Below, one piece after another: positions 35,040-44,241 of a stretch of DNA of 57,930 nt (its first letter is position 1; each line of letters opens with the position of its first letter). The translations under genes were made by a program, and so were the position numbers. The stretch is from Bernardetia sp. (lineage in GTDB: Bacteria; Bacteroidota; Bacteroidia; Cytophagales; Bernardetiaceae): contig NZ_JAHDIG010000025.1 of assembly GCF_020630935.1 (NCBI RefSeq), positions 1 to 57,930 of the forward strand, in the 5' to 3' direction. The notes under the pieces were generated by a model, which worked only from the letters and a program-made list of their open reading frames with translations, searched no databases and was not told where the DNA came from.

Positions 35040-37718
35040 TTAAACCAACTCCACCTCATTTTTAGGCTTTTTAGCGTCTGTTTTTTTAGAAACAGTTACT
35101 TTTTTAGCTTCTATATACCTTCTCCACATTGCCACCAAAATACCGAGTGTCATTACACTTACACCAAGCCAAAGCAAACTGATATACGGTTTTTCTAGGG
35201 CTTTCATAATTATCCAGTCTCGTTGTGTTGTTCGAATTTTGAAAGTAAACTTTTCTTGTTCTGGATTAATGTTGATCAGAGTAATTTCTACTCCTGCTGA
35301 CTCTACAATTTCAGGGATGCTTCTCGCTGTTGCACCTTCGCCTTGCATTTTTATTTGATATTTTGGTTTGACTGTATAGGTTTCCTCTCTGTCTAAAATT
35401 CTAATTTCAGCATACACCATTATATCTTCGTCTGCCAAAGGCTTTCCACGATGAACACCATCAAAAACAGCCACAAAATCATTCACAATAAACGTATCTA
35501 AAGGAGCTAGTATTTTTTCTTCTGGATTACTCCACGTACGCTCTTCGGCTGGGTCTGGCAAACTACTCAAATGCGTATAAAGGTCACTTTTTATACCTTG
35601 TGAAATATCTGGACTGACCACAAAACCCATCTGTGGATTTTGCTGAACACGAGGAAAAAGTGTAAACATCTCTTTTGTAAGTGTATCTACATAATCAATT
35701 TTGTAATAGGTATTTTCTTCAAAAATTTGGAGCGTATCGCCTGCTTTTACCTTTACTTCCTCATTGTGAATCAAATCTTTTTGAGCTACTACTTTATGAG
35801 AATAAGCTGTTGCTGTCACATCTTCTTTATTCACATACGTAGGAAAGCTAGGCGAATCCCAATATTGTCCTTTATAAGTAACAATATATTTACTCATTTT
35901 GGTAGGCTGGCTACGGAAAAGCAATACATTTTCTCTATTGACCTCATCAGAAAACTCTTTGTTGTATAAAAGCCCAGACATATTCATAGAAACAATATCG
36001 TCATATCCAGAAGAAGACAAAATACCAAAAAACATGAGTGCAACACCAATATGCGCCAATGCGCCACCTGCTAGTTTTGGATTAAATTTGATAGTTCTGA
36101 AAACTGACATTACATTTGTAATAACTGCATACACCGAAGTCAGAATCAGAATGATATATGGAATTTCTTTTGCTTTAATGATTGCCTTTACCAAAGAATA
36201 GAAAGTTGTATAGGTATAATCTTTAGGCAGAGTTAGTTTTATTTGAGCTATCGCAATAATAGCTGTCGTAATAATGGCAGTCAAGACCAAAGGAAGGATG
36301 AAATTATCTTTCACATTTGATTTTTCAATACGTTTCCACCAAAATATTTGTGCTGTAGCTGAAAGAAATGCAATTCCTATACTAAACCAAATTTGCCATT
36401 TTGTATAAAACATTTCTGGGTCGGCTGGAGGAGCAACATTTGAATCTATTCCCAAACTATCTAAAATAGCATTATAAACAGGAATAGACGTTGGAACTAA
36501 TACTTGCAATGCAGAAAGTCCTAAAACTAATACACCAAGCGTTGCCCAAAACTCACCAGAATATAATTTAGAATCTTCTTTTGCCTTTGGGAAATTATTC
36601 CAATTCATAAAGAACAAGACTGTTGCCCCACCAACAAAAAACAAAAGATAAATCAGAAGCTGCCCTGAAAGCCCTAAGTCAGTAAAAGAGTGAACCGAAG
36701 TATCTCCCAAAATTCCACTACGAGTAAGAAATGTAGAATATAAAATCAGAAGGAAGCTAGAGAGCATCAAGATAGCTGAAAGTTTTGCCATAGAAGGGCG
36801 TTTTTGTTGCATCGTCATGGCATGAATGCCTGCAATCAAGACGAGCCAAGGAATAAAAACAGCATTTTCCACTGGGTCCCAGTTCCAATATCCTCCAAAA
36901 TTTAGCGTTTCATACGCCCAATATGCTCCCATTACAATACCTACGCCTAAAACAGCAGCAGCAAGCAATGACCATGCAAAGGTTGGTTTGAGCCACTTTG
37001 TAGTCTCTTTTTTCCAAAGACCAGCGATTACGAAAGCAAAAGGGACAAGACAGAGCGCAAAGCCTAAAAACAATGTAGGAGGATGAATTACCATCCAATA
37101 GTTTTGTAAGAGTGGATTCAGACCTGTTCCATCGACAGGAATATAGTCAGGTTGTGTTTGGAAAATAGGAGCATCCATTGCATCACGCAATAAAATAAAA
37201 GGAGAACTTCCAATCTTTACTTGTTTCCAAGGGATTATAACACCTAAAATCATAGAAGCCAAAAATGCTTGTACGGCAGAAAAAACCATCATTACAGGAG
37301 CTTCCCAAGTGTTATTTTTCTTATGTCTGACAAAAATAGAACGCAGAATAATCACTCCACCAATACATACATGCCAAAAAATCCAAAGTAAGAAACTTCC
37401 CTCTTGTCCTTCCCAAAAACAGGAAATCATATAATAATAGGGCAAATTATTGGAAGAATGACTCCACGCATAATGATATTCGTACTGATGATTATAAATA
37501 ATAGAAAACAAAACTACCACAACACCAATCACAGCCAAGCCATGCAAACCAAACATCGCACGAGCCATGTTTTTCCAAGACTTGATTTCTCTATCTTTTC
37601 TATCTGAAGAAAATTCGTTGTTTTGGCTCGCAAAATAATATGAAATAGCTGCTACAATAGAAGTAACAAAAGAAATAATGACGAGTAGGTGTCCTATCTG
37701 ACCGATGAGTAAGTTCAT
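35040..37718 (-). CDS. CcmF/NrfE-type cytochrome c haem lyase
   Basis: 892-residue multi-pass membrane protein of the CcmF/CcsA family that attaches haem to apocytochrome c in the periplasm. The tryptophan-rich WWD haem-handling motif is present (YWAYETLNFGGYWNWDPVEN, about residues 264-285), as are CFWEGQEGSFLLWIFWH and MVIHPPTLFLGF with conserved histidine. There are about 14-15 membrane segments with a large periplasmic region (about residues 590-850) before the last one, then a basic tail. ccmE and ccmA/B partners are not in the window. A consensus promoter lies about 150 bp upstream, so it may be transcribed alone. Confidence 0.93.
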   Translation of the reverse strand: MNLLIGQIGHLLVIISFVTSIVAAISYYFASQNNEFSSDRKDREIKSWKNMARAMFGLHGLAVIGVVVVLFSIIYNHQYEYHYAWSHSSNNLPYYYMISCFWEGQEGSFLLWIFWHVCIGGVIILRSIFVRHKKNNTWEAPVMMVFSAVQAFLASMILGVIIPWKQVKIGSSPFILLRDAMDAPIFQTQPDYIPVDGTGLNPLLQNYWMVIHPPTLFLGFALCLVPFAFVIAGLWKKETTKWLKPTFAWSLLAAAVLGVGIVMGAYWAYETLNFGGYWNWDPVENAVFIPWLVLIAGIHAMTMQQKRPSMAKLSAILMLSSFLLILYSTFLTRSGILGDTSVHSFTDLGLSGQLLIYLLFFVGGATVLFFMNWNNFPKAKEDSKLYSGEFWATLGVLVLGLSALQVLVPTSIPVYNAILDSLGIDSNVAPPADPEMFYTKWQIWFSIGIAFLSATAQIFWWKRIEKSNVKDNFILPLVLTAIITTAIIAIAQIKLTLPKDYTYTTFYSLVKAIIKAKEIPYIILILTSVYAVITNVMSVFRTIKFNPKLAGGALAHIGVALMFFGILSSSGYDDIVSMNMSGLLYNKEFSDEVNRENVLLFRSQPTKMSKYIVTYKGQYWDSPSFPTYVNKEDVTATAYSHKVVAQKDLIHNEEVKVKAGDTLQIFEENTYYKIDYVDTLTKEMFTLFPRVQQNPQMGFVVSPDISQGIKSDLYTHLSSLPDPAEERTWSNPEEKILAPLDTFIVNDFVAVFDGVHRGKPLADEDIMVYAEIRILDREETYTVKPKYQIKMQGEGATARSIPEIVESAGVEITLININPEQEKFTFKIRTTQRDWIIMKALEKPYISLLWLGVSVMTLGILVAMWRRYIEAKKVTVSKKTDAKKPKNEVELV

Positions 37719-37866
37719 ATAAGGAACAAAGTCTATAATAAATTTTTATATATTTTTATTCACTCTTTAGAGTGAACTACAATTTCAGAAGAAATAAGTC
37801 ATCAAGCTATTCTGTTTGACTAGCATTTTGATAATCAACATCTTAGCTTGCCTTTCTAATTTTTTG

Positions 37867-37897
37867 CAAAGGTACGACCTAAAACATTCATTATCAA
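37867..37897 (-). promoter_or_regulatory. Promoter of the ccmF-like gene
   Basis: On the minus strand TTG (37897-37895), 20-nt spacer, TACCTTTG (37874-37867). The leader would be about 140 nt. The sequence around the TTG (TTGATAATGAATGTTTT) is repeated before the gene at 38413. Confidence 0.7.
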
Positions 37898-37935
37898 TTA
37901 AAAAAATGTTATACGAGCTTTAAAGTCAAAACTTT

Positions 37936-37943
37936 TATCTTTG
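37936..37943 (+). promoter_or_regulatory. -7 box of the lipoprotein gene
   Basis: TATCTTTG, 42 bp before the ATG at 37986, diverging from the ccmF promoter about 40 bp away. Confidence 0.5.
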
Positions 37944-37985
37944 TTTTTTTGTATTCAACTCTATTCCAAACAAAAATATAATCTT

Positions 37986-38408
37986 ATGAGATTTTCTATT
38001 CATCATCTAACATACAGCGTACTTTTCATAATTACGACCCTATTTTTTTCTTGTTCCAATCCAAATGGAATCACAGAAGAAGAGTTTGATAGAAAGGCTT
38101 GGCAACTTGATAGAAATGGATGTGAGACTGTACGTGCAGGGTTGTTAGATGACTTAGAGAAAATAAAACCCAAGTTGGAAGGGTTAGATGAAATAGATTT
38201 GAGAAAAATTTTGGGAAAACCAGACTTTACAGAACTATATAGCCGAAACCAAAAATTTTATACCTACTACATAGATGCATCTGAAAAGTGTGAGGATGTA
38301 CAACAAGACCTAGAGCGTGGAGAGCGTAGGCTCGTACAAATTCGTTTTGATGCTATCAATGCAGTCAATGAAATTGTAATAACAAGAGAAGAACGAAATA
38401 AACAGTGA
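37986..38408 (+). CDS. Small hypothetical lipoprotein
   Basis: 140 residues from ATG 37986; the longer frame from 37941 puts 15 residues before the signal and would start too close to the -7 box. The signal ends in LFFSC with Cys near residue 23. The mature part is charged and helical, with a conserved-looking middle (IDLRKILGKPDFTELYSRNQKFYTYYID) reminiscent of small outer-membrane-lipoprotein modules of the SmpA/BamE type that carry a LGKP turn followed by an aromatic strand. This resemblance is weak and the function is unknown. The gene ends 4 bp from the convergent glycosyltransferase gene. Confidence 0.72.
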   Translation: MRFSIHHLTYSVLFIITTLFFSCSNPNGITEEEFDRKAWQLDRNGCETVRAGLLDDLEKIKPKLEGLDEIDLRKILGKPDFTELYSRNQKFYTYYIDASEKCEDVQQDLERGERRLVQIRFDAINAVNEIVITREERNKQ

Positions 38409-38412
38409 TTTT

Positions 38413-39345
38413 TTACCAATAACAACCATCTTCCACTTGATTTGCCTTTTGAGGTACTTCTTCTGGAAGTGGTCTTGTCCAATAATCATTGTATAAGTTT
38501 TGAAAGAATTCTATCTCATCCCAACGTTTGCCTTTTATTCCAAATAAAATTTGTGTTGCTCCTCCCATGTGTACAGCTTTTTTTCCTAATTGTTTTACAA
38601 AAGATGCTAAAGGAAGACCATACGCACCAGCACCAATAATGGCAATATCAAAATCTCGTTTTTCTATTTCTCTACACATAAAATCATAAGCCTCAAACCA
38701 ATCATTAAATGGAGTTTCCTGTGTGGCAATAGATTGTACAGCTTTCAAGGTTTGAAGCTCAAAAGAAGGCAAAATATCTGGATGTTCAAATAAATGCTCT
38801 CTATTTTCAAACTGTTTGTCAATAGAAACTGTAAAAGGATGAATCACTAATACTTTTTTATTTTCTAATGCTTTCGTCCAAGGAATATCATTTTCTCCGA
38901 CTGAATAATAAGATTCGATAGATTTTAATACAAAAAGTTCAGCAGTAGGGCAGTATTTTTTATAAATGGTATCTTCTCCTTCATTAAACCAAACTCCTAA
39001 ACCGTCTATATTTTTTGTGTGATTGAGAAACTCTTCTGAAAAACGAACTAAATTTTTTGGAGTTGGAGGAAATACTCCTGAAGCTACACTAATATTATGA
39101 ACTACAAAATCCCACCATTCTTTTCCTCTTTCTCTTTCATAATTTATAATGCAAGACAGTTCCGTACTACCAAAACGAGCAATCATACAAGGTTTATCCC
39201 CTCTTAATAAGTCATAAATAATTTTGTTTCCCTCTTGAGTCGATTTAATTCTTTTTCCAAAATAACTATCTTTAATAATACGCTCAGGAGAATATTTTTC
39301 TATGCCTAAAATTCTCTTTATTTTTCTCTTTATGGTAGGTATCAT
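38413..39345 (-). CDS. GT-D fold glycosyltransferase
   Basis: 310 residues. The C-terminal half has the hallmarks of the GT-D (formerly DUF1792) family: FDIAIIGAGAYGLPLASFV, then GKKAVHMGGATQILFGIKG followed by KRW. The N-terminal half contains MIARFGSTELSCI, also conserved. Enzymes with this fold transfer sugars in glycan or glycoprotein assembly in other bacteria. The donor and acceptor here are unknown. It has no polysaccharide cluster around it, though a GT39-type enzyme is transcribed divergently. Start is ATG 39345, with a TATCTTTG box about 50 bp upstream. Confidence 0.8.
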   Translation of the reverse strand: MIPTIKRKIKRILGIEKYSPERIIKDSYFGKRIKSTQEGNKIIYDLLRGDKPCMIARFGSTELSCIINYERERGKEWWDFVVHNISVASGVFPPTPKNLVRFSEEFLNHTKNIDGLGVWFNEGEDTIYKKYCPTAELFVLKSIESYYSVGENDIPWTKALENKKVLVIHPFTVSIDKQFENREHLFEHPDILPSFELQTLKAVQSIATQETPFNDWFEAYDFMCREIEKRDFDIAIIGAGAYGLPLASFVKQLGKKAVHMGGATQILFGIKGKRWDEIEFFQNLYNDYWTRPLPEEVPQKANQVEDGCYW

Positions 39346-39393
39346 AATATTTTCTTAGTAAAACTTTGTACATTCAACATTAAACCCTTTCAA

Positions 39394-39401
39394 CAAAGAT
39401 A
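39394..39401 (-). promoter_or_regulatory. -7 box of the GT-D gene
   Basis: Minus-strand TATCTTTG. The nearest TTG is 24 nt upstream, longer than ideal, in a block (TTGATAATGAATGTTTT) shared with the ccmF promoter. Confidence 0.45.
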
Positions 39402-39427
39402 CTCAAAACAAAAAACATTCATTATCA

Positions 39428-40966
39428 ATGTCAATCAAAAATTGGTTTCTGCTTTCTTTTTTTGCACTCCTAAAACTACAAACACCTTTTTTTATTAGTA
39501 AAGCCTATAGTTTTCATAGAGATGAGCTTCTTTATCTTGCACTAGGGAGGCATTTGGATTTTGGCTTTTTGGAAGTTCCTCCAATGGTTGCACTTTTTGC
39601 TTCGCTTGTTCAAAATACAGTTGGCGAGTCTCTTTGGGCAATTCATTTGGTTTCTGGTTTGGCTGGAATGGCTCTAGTTATTCTGACAGGAATGATAGCT
39701 CACCAAATGGGAGGTAAAACCTTTGCAGTTCTTTTTTCTGGTTTTATTGTTATTTTCTCTCCAGCATTTTTGCGTACACACACACTTTTTCAGCCTGTGG
39801 GATGGGATATTTTGGGCTGGACGTGGCTGATTTATTTTTGGATTCGCCATATCAAAACACAAAAAGGACGCTATTTGGTAGGAATGGGGACAATAGCTGG
39901 ACTATTTTTTCTCAATAAGTACAGTATTGTTTTTTGTGTATTAGCTATTCTGATAGCCACCTTATTTTCAACAGAAAGAAAATGGTTTGCCAATAAAAAA
40001 TTATGGCTTGGTATAGGTATCGGACTTTTGATTGTTCTTCCCAATCTGATTTGGCAAGCCTCTTATAATTTTCCTGTAATGAATCACATGAAACAGTTAG
40101 GAGACACCCAACTCAAAAATGTAAATGCTTTAGATTTTATTATTGACCAGTTTTTGATGCACCTACCCATTACTTGGGTTTGGGTTTTGGGCTTTACAGG
40201 TTTTTTAAAGAGCAAAATACTTCGCCCTTTTCGAAACGTAGCTATATTTTTTGTAGTGGTAATCTTGATGCTCTTATTTTTGCATGGAAAAAGCTATTAT
40301 ACCTTAGGAGTTTTTCCAGTGATGTTGGCTGCTGGGGCAATTGCTATCGAACGCCTAACTCAAAACCGTACTTTTCTACGTGTGCCTGCTGTTGTAATTC
40401 CGATAATGCTCATTTTACCTTTGTTGCCTTTCAGCATTCCGATACTTAGTCCAGAAAAACTTACAAAATATACAGCTACCTTTACAGAAAAGACAGGCAT
40501 AGAATCCTTCAACCGTTGGGAAGATGGAAAAATACATCCTATTCCACAAGATTTTGCAGATATGTTGGGATGGCGAGAAATAGCACAATTTACAGCAAAA
40601 GCCTACTATGAAGTCCCTCAAGAAGAGCGAAAAAATACAGTTATTATTGCTGAAAACTACGGACAAGCTGGAGCAATAGATTTGTATGGAAAAGAATCTA
40701 ATCTACCAAATGCGTATAGCTTTTCTAGTAGTTATATGCTTTGGTTGCCAAATGAAATACAAGCCACCAAAATAATTTATGTAAACAACGAAATCTCTGA
40801 AAATTTAGAAAAAACGGTTGGAAAGAAGACCCTCATTGGAGAAATCATGAACGAATATTCACGACAAAACGGAGATAAAATTTGGCTCTTAGAAGACTTG
40901 AAACCTAGTTTTTATGAACTTTATAAAAATGCTGTGCAGCGAGAAAAGGCTTTTTTAAAAAATTAA
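39428..40966 (+). CDS. GT39/ArnT-type glycosyltransferase (PMT_2)
   Basis: 512 residues with about ten membrane segments over residues 1-345 and a soluble C-terminal domain. The first loop holds SFHRDELLYLALGRHL, the acidic DE site of GT-C enzymes that use polyprenyl-phosphate sugars, then FLEVPPMVALFA. This is the dolichyl-phosphate-mannose-protein mannosyltransferase/ArnT superfamily. It probably transfers a sugar from a lipid carrier to a lipid or protein at the outer face of the inner membrane. The acceptor is unknown. It diverges from the GT-D gene with about 80 bp between starts. Confidence 0.88.
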   Translation: MSIKNWFLLSFFALLKLQTPFFISKAYSFHRDELLYLALGRHLDFGFLEVPPMVALFASLVQNTVGESLWAIHLVSGLAGMALVILTGMIAHQMGGKTFAVLFSGFIVIFSPAFLRTHTLFQPVGWDILGWTWLIYFWIRHIKTQKGRYLVGMGTIAGLFFLNKYSIVFCVLAILIATLFSTERKWFANKKLWLGIGIGLLIVLPNLIWQASYNFPVMNHMKQLGDTQLKNVNALDFIIDQFLMHLPITWVWVLGFTGFLKSKILRPFRNVAIFFVVVILMLLFLHGKSYYTLGVFPVMLAAGAIAIERLTQNRTFLRVPAVVIPIMLILPLLPFSIPILSPEKLTKYTATFTEKTGIESFNRWEDGKIHPIPQDFADMLGWREIAQFTAKAYYEVPQEERKNTVIIAENYGQAGAIDLYGKESNLPNAYSFSSSYMLWLPNEIQATKIIYVNNEISENLEKTVGKKTLIGEIMNEYSRQNGDKIWLLEDLKPSFYELYKNAVQREKAFLKN

Positions 40967-41019
40967 TCATTGAAAGTGAGCTACTTATCCAAATATATTA
41001 CAAAATATTCACGAAATAA

Positions 41020-41027
41020 TACTTTTG
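41020..41027 (+). promoter_or_regulatory. Possible -7 box of the head-GIN gene
   Basis: TACTTTTG fits TAnnTTTG, 107 bp before the ATG at 41135. No spaced TTG found. Confidence 0.3.
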
Positions 41028-41134
41028 ATGCAACCCATAAAAAAAAATAGTGTCTTTGATGATAAACCAATTAAGTAAGACTCACTAACTTAAATAAAAT
41101 CATCATTATTATCAACTCAATTTTTTATAGAACT

Positions 41135-41854
41135 ATGAAAACTCTCAATCACAAACTAACTGCCTTCGTATTTGCTTTTGCATTATTTTTTACATTCTCT
41201 ACTGCTTTTGCACAAGAAACACGTAGTGTAGGCAAATTTGATGCTGTTTCTTCAGCAGGAAGCTTTGATGTTAGAATCGTAAAATCGTCTAAAAATGAAG
41301 TCAAGATTGAAGGCGCAGATGATGACTTATTAGAAAAACTGGAAACTGAAGTAACAGGCGACCGTTTGAGAATAGGTATCAAAAAAGGACTTAACTGGAG
41401 GTCAAATGGCTCAAATAGAGTAACCATTACGGTTTATCATACTGAAGAACTAAATGGTCTTTCTATGGCTGGTTCGGGCTCAATAGAATGGGATGGTTCA
41501 CTTCATAGCTCTCGTTTAGACATTAATGTAGCAGGCTCTGGAAAAGTATGTGGACGTGTGGCACTTTCAGATTTAGATGTTGATATTGCAGGCTCTGGAA
41601 AAGTATGTTTGAAAGGGGCAGCAAGCACACAAGACATAAGCATTGCAGGCTCTGGGGACTATGAAGCAGACGAACTCAAAACTGAAAAAACTGAAATTAG
41701 AATTTCTGGTTCGGGTGATGCAGAAGTGTATGTTACCAAATCATTAGAAGCAAAAATTTCTGGTTCGGGTGATGTTCGCTACGAAACTGGAGGTAACAAT
41801 TTGGAAAGAAAAATTGTAAAAGTTAGTGGTTCTGGAAAAGTACGAAAAAGCTAA
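41135..41854 (+). CDS. Head GIN (DUF2807) domain secreted protein
   Basis: 239 residues. A signal peptide (to about residue 27, FAQ) precedes RSVGKFDAVSSAGSFDVRI, the start of the DUF2807 'putative auto-transporter adhesin, head GIN' family. The body is a right-handed beta-solenoid built from turns each containing the motif (A/S)GSG: MAGSGSIEW, VAGSGKV, IAGSGKV, IAGSGDY, ISGSGDAEV, ISGSGDVRY and VSGSGKV. Such proteins are very common in Bacteroidota and their role is not established; surface exposure is likely. It is single, with a terminator just after the stop. Confidence 0.9.
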   Translation: MKTLNHKLTAFVFAFALFFTFSTAFAQETRSVGKFDAVSSAGSFDVRIVKSSKNEVKIEGADDDLLEKLETEVTGDRLRIGIKKGLNWRSNGSNRVTITVYHTEELNGLSMAGSGSIEWDGSLHSSRLDINVAGSGKVCGRVALSDLDVDIAGSGKVCLKGAASTQDISIAGSGDYEADELKTEKTEIRISGSGDAEVYVTKSLEAKISGSGDVRYETGGNNLERKIVKVSGSGKVRKS

Positions 41855-41875
41855 ATCACAACTATTTCTATCTAT

Positions 41876-41916
41876 AAAAACTCTTCAAATTCTGTATAAG
41901 AACTTGAAGAGTTTTT
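41876..41916 (+). terminator. Terminator of head-GIN gene
   Basis: AAAAACTCTTCAA (41876-41888) pairs with TTGAAGAGTTTTT (41904-41916) around a 15-nt loop, followed by further T. Confidence 0.85.
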
Positions 41917-42095
41917 TATTGTGCCAATCTCAACAATGCTGATTGTTCCTGTACAAAACTTTTACTTTGTTAGTCAAACAATTAGCTTTTCATAGCATAA
42001 AAACAAAACAGATAAAAATTGTTTCTACTCACAAAATCTGTTATCTTAGAAAAATTTTATCAAAATAATTCATCAAACTTAACTCTAGCATAGCT

Positions 42096-43007
42096 ATGGA
42101 AAATGGAAAGCCAGCCTACGCACATCCAATGATGCGTGAAGATGCTCTTAAAGGAAAAACAATCGTCGTTACAGGTGGAGGAACAGGTTTAGGACGTGCG
42201 ATGGGAACATATTTTTTGAAATTAGGCGCAAACCTAGTCATTACAAGTCGTAAATTAGATGTTTTGGAAAAAACAGCTAAAGAAATGGAAGAAGAAACAG
42301 GAGGAACTGTACTTCCACTAGCATGTGATGTTCGTAATTACGACCAAATTGAGAAAATGCTCAAAGATTCTGTAGAAAGATTTGGTAGTGTCGACGGACT
42401 ACTCAACAATGCAGCAGGAAACTTTATCAGCCCAACAGAAAGACTTTCTCATCGTGCTTATGATACGATTGTAGATATTGTTTTGAAAGGAACATACTAT
42501 TGTACGCTTGCTTTTGGAAAATATTGGATTGAGGAAGGTAAAAAGAATAATTATGCTGACCCAAAAACTGTGTTGAGTATCGTTACTACGTATGCTGAAA
42601 CAGGTTCTGGATATGTCGTTCCTTCTGCAACTTCAAAAGCTGGTGTAGTTGCTCTTACAAAATCTTTAGCTGTAGAGTGGGCAAAATATGGCATTCGTTT
42701 CAACGGCATTGCCCCTGGTGCATTTCCAACTAAAGGAGCTTGGGAACGCCTAATGCCAGAAAACTTAAAAGATAAATTCGACATCAAAACTCGTGTTCCT
42801 GTAAAACGTGTAGGAGACCATCAAGAACTTGCTAATCTTGCAGCCTATTTGATTTCTGATTATTCAGCCTATATCAACGGACAAATTATTACGATTGATG
42901 GAGGTGAGGTAGCACAAGGTTCGGGTCAGTTTTCTATGTTAGAACACGTCCCAGCACAAATGTGGGATATGGTAGAACAAATGACACGTAGCGCAAAAAG
43001 TAGTTAA
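42096..43007 (+). CDS. SDR oxidoreductase of the 2,4-dienoyl-CoA reductase type
   Basis: 303 residues. The NADP-binding motif is TGGGTGLG (near residues 28-35) and NNAAG follows. The usual SDR Tyr-x3-Lys site is absent: the segment reads YAETGSGYVVPSATSKAG, which is the DECR1-type variant where a Ser/Lys pair replaces the Tyr. The C-terminal PGAFPTKGAWERL also matches that group. It should reduce 2,4-dienoyl-CoA intermediates in the breakdown of unsaturated fatty acids. No other beta-oxidation genes are near. The C-terminus (QFSMLEHVPAQMWDMVEQM) fits bacterial members. Confidence 0.85.
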   Translation: MENGKPAYAHPMMREDALKGKTIVVTGGGTGLGRAMGTYFLKLGANLVITSRKLDVLEKTAKEMEEETGGTVLPLACDVRNYDQIEKMLKDSVERFGSVDGLLNNAAGNFISPTERLSHRAYDTIVDIVLKGTYYCTLAFGKYWIEEGKKNNYADPKTVLSIVTTYAETGSGYVVPSATSKAGVVALTKSLAVEWAKYGIRFNGIAPGAFPTKGAWERLMPENLKDKFDIKTRVPVKRVGDHQELANLAAYLISDYSAYINGQIITIDGGEVAQGSGQFSMLEHVPAQMWDMVEQMTRSAKSS

Positions 43008-43054
43008 TCAATTACGAATAGCTTAATTACGACCTGCCAAAGCAGCGAAGCTAA

Positions 43055-43098
43055 CCGTTAGCTCGGCGAAGCCAAATATCTATTCAGCGAAGCTAATT
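43055..43098 (+). repeat. Dispersed repeat R3, copy B
   Basis: CCGTTAGCTCGGCGAAGCC, a spacer containing ATCT, then AGCGAAGCTAATT. It aligns with 20110-20152 in reverse orientation. A third AGCGAAGCTAA lies just upstream at about 43044, next to the palindrome GCTAAC-C-GTTAGC. Confidence 0.6.
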
Positions 43099-43140
43099 AC
43101 GAATGAAGGCTACTCTATTTGGTTTTCATTCGTAATTTTT
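43095..43140 (+). terminator. Terminator of the SDR gene
   Basis: AATTACGAATGAA (43095-43107) pairs with TTCATTCGTAATT (43125-43137), 13 bp, then TTT. It abuts repeat R3; AATTACGAATGAA also occurs near 4978. Confidence 0.7.
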
Positions 43141-43161
43141 AATTGAACATTGAGAAAAATT

Positions 43162-43704
43162 ATGCAAATCAAAAAAAACGACAGCCTTTTACTTTTTATA
43201 GACGTACAGGAAAAATTATTTCCTCACATCAACCAGCATTTCGAACTAGAAAAAAAACTAGGACAACTCATTGAGGGAATACAGGTTTTAGATGTTCCTA
43301 TAATTATTTCAGAACAGTACACCAAAGGATTAGGAAAAACTATTTCTTCTGTTTCTGAAAAGCTAAATGACGATATTCTTACCTGCGAAAAAATGACTTT
43401 TAGCTGTATGCGAAACCAAGAATTGGCAGCAGCTATTGAGCAAAGTGGAAAAAGAACCATTATTTTAGCTGGCATAGAAGCTCATATTTGTGTTCTTCAA
43501 ACAGCTTTAGACTTGTCTGAAGAAGGTTATGATGTAGCATTAGTACTAGATGCTGTGGGTTCAAGAACAGAAGAAAATAAAAGTATTTCAGTTTTGAGAT
43601 TGCAAAATAAAGTTGCCTTCACAAGTGTAGAATCCATACTTTTTGAGCTTTGTGAGGAAGCAGGAACAGAACAGTTTAAGAAAATTTCTAAGATTATTAA
43701 ATAG
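43162..43704 (+). CDS. Isochorismatase-family (YcaC-like) hydrolase
   Basis: 180 residues from ATG 43162; the TTG at 43150 would add four residues. The cysteine-hydrolase triad is visible: Asp in LLFIDVQEKLF, Lys in EQYTKGLG and the nucleophile Cys in AGIEAHICVLQTAL. The family (isochorismatase-like, YcaC subgroup) includes amidases and hydrolases of unsettled substrate. No enterobactin or phenazine genes are near, so a true isochorismatase function is unlikely. It ends 5 bp before the stop of the convergent gene. Confidence 0.88.
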   Translation: MQIKKNDSLLLFIDVQEKLFPHINQHFELEKKLGQLIEGIQVLDVPIIISEQYTKGLGKTISSVSEKLNDDILTCEKMTFSCMRNQELAAAIEQSGKRTIILAGIEAHICVLQTALDLSEEGYDVALVLDAVGSRTEENKSISVLRLQNKVAFTSVESILFELCEEAGTEQFKKISKIIK

Positions 43705-43709
43705 AAAAA

Positions 43710-44156
43710 CTATCTCAACACCTCTAATTCGCTATTCTCAAAACGTCCAGAATCTTTCAAATAACCAATGATGAACTGACGAAAATTTTTATCAAAATCT
43801 GCTTCATCAAAATGTTGAACCAAAACATCTTTATCTTCTTCAAACTCTCTGTTTTTTCTCAAAAAATCTGGGACATTGTGCTGCACAGAAAAACGTAAAA
43901 AACGAACTTCTACATTTTGAGTATCTTCTTGTATGGCTTTTTCAAAGAAATCAAAGCTCTTATTTACTTGTGATAATTTGGTATAAGGATTCCAAGCAAA
44001 TTGTGCTATCATAGATTCGCAAGCAGCACGATATGCCAACAAAATTGGTGAAGGATTTTTTATCTGTTTGAGTTCTTGGAGTAACTTTTCTATTTTTCGC
44101 TCATTACCAATGGCATCAAAATATTTTTTTCGTACTTCTTTTTCGTCTGTATTCAT
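43710..44156 (-). CDS. Conserved hypothetical protein
   Basis: 148 residues, mostly helical, without signal peptide or membrane segments. The segment NPSPILLAYRAACESMIAQFAWNP and the following FFEKAIQED with VEVRFLRFSVQHNVPDFL give it the look of a short TPR-like (helical repeat) protein. I have seen the pattern in Bacteroidota genomes as an uncharacterised cytosolic family but cannot name it. It lies 85 bp downstream of the RNase HI gene on the same strand and may be co-transcribed with it. Start is ATG 44156. Confidence 0.7.
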   Translation of the reverse strand: MNTDEKEVRKKYFDAIGNERKIEKLLQELKQIKNPSPILLAYRAACESMIAQFAWNPYTKLSQVNKSFDFFEKAIQEDTQNVEVRFLRFSVQHNVPDFLRKNREFEEDKDVLVQHFDEADFDKNFRQFIIGYLKDSGRFENSELEVLR

Positions 44157-44241
44157 AAAATAATTAATTATTAAAGTAGTAATAGTAATTAAGGTTCTTT
44201 TTTACGCTACACGAAAATTTAGAAAGTAAAGTTGTCTATTT

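Noticed and set aside
38413-40966. A surface polysaccharide locus from two neighbouring glycosyltransferases
   Set aside because: They are divergent, of different fold classes, and lack flippase, polymerase or nucleotide-sugar genes nearby.
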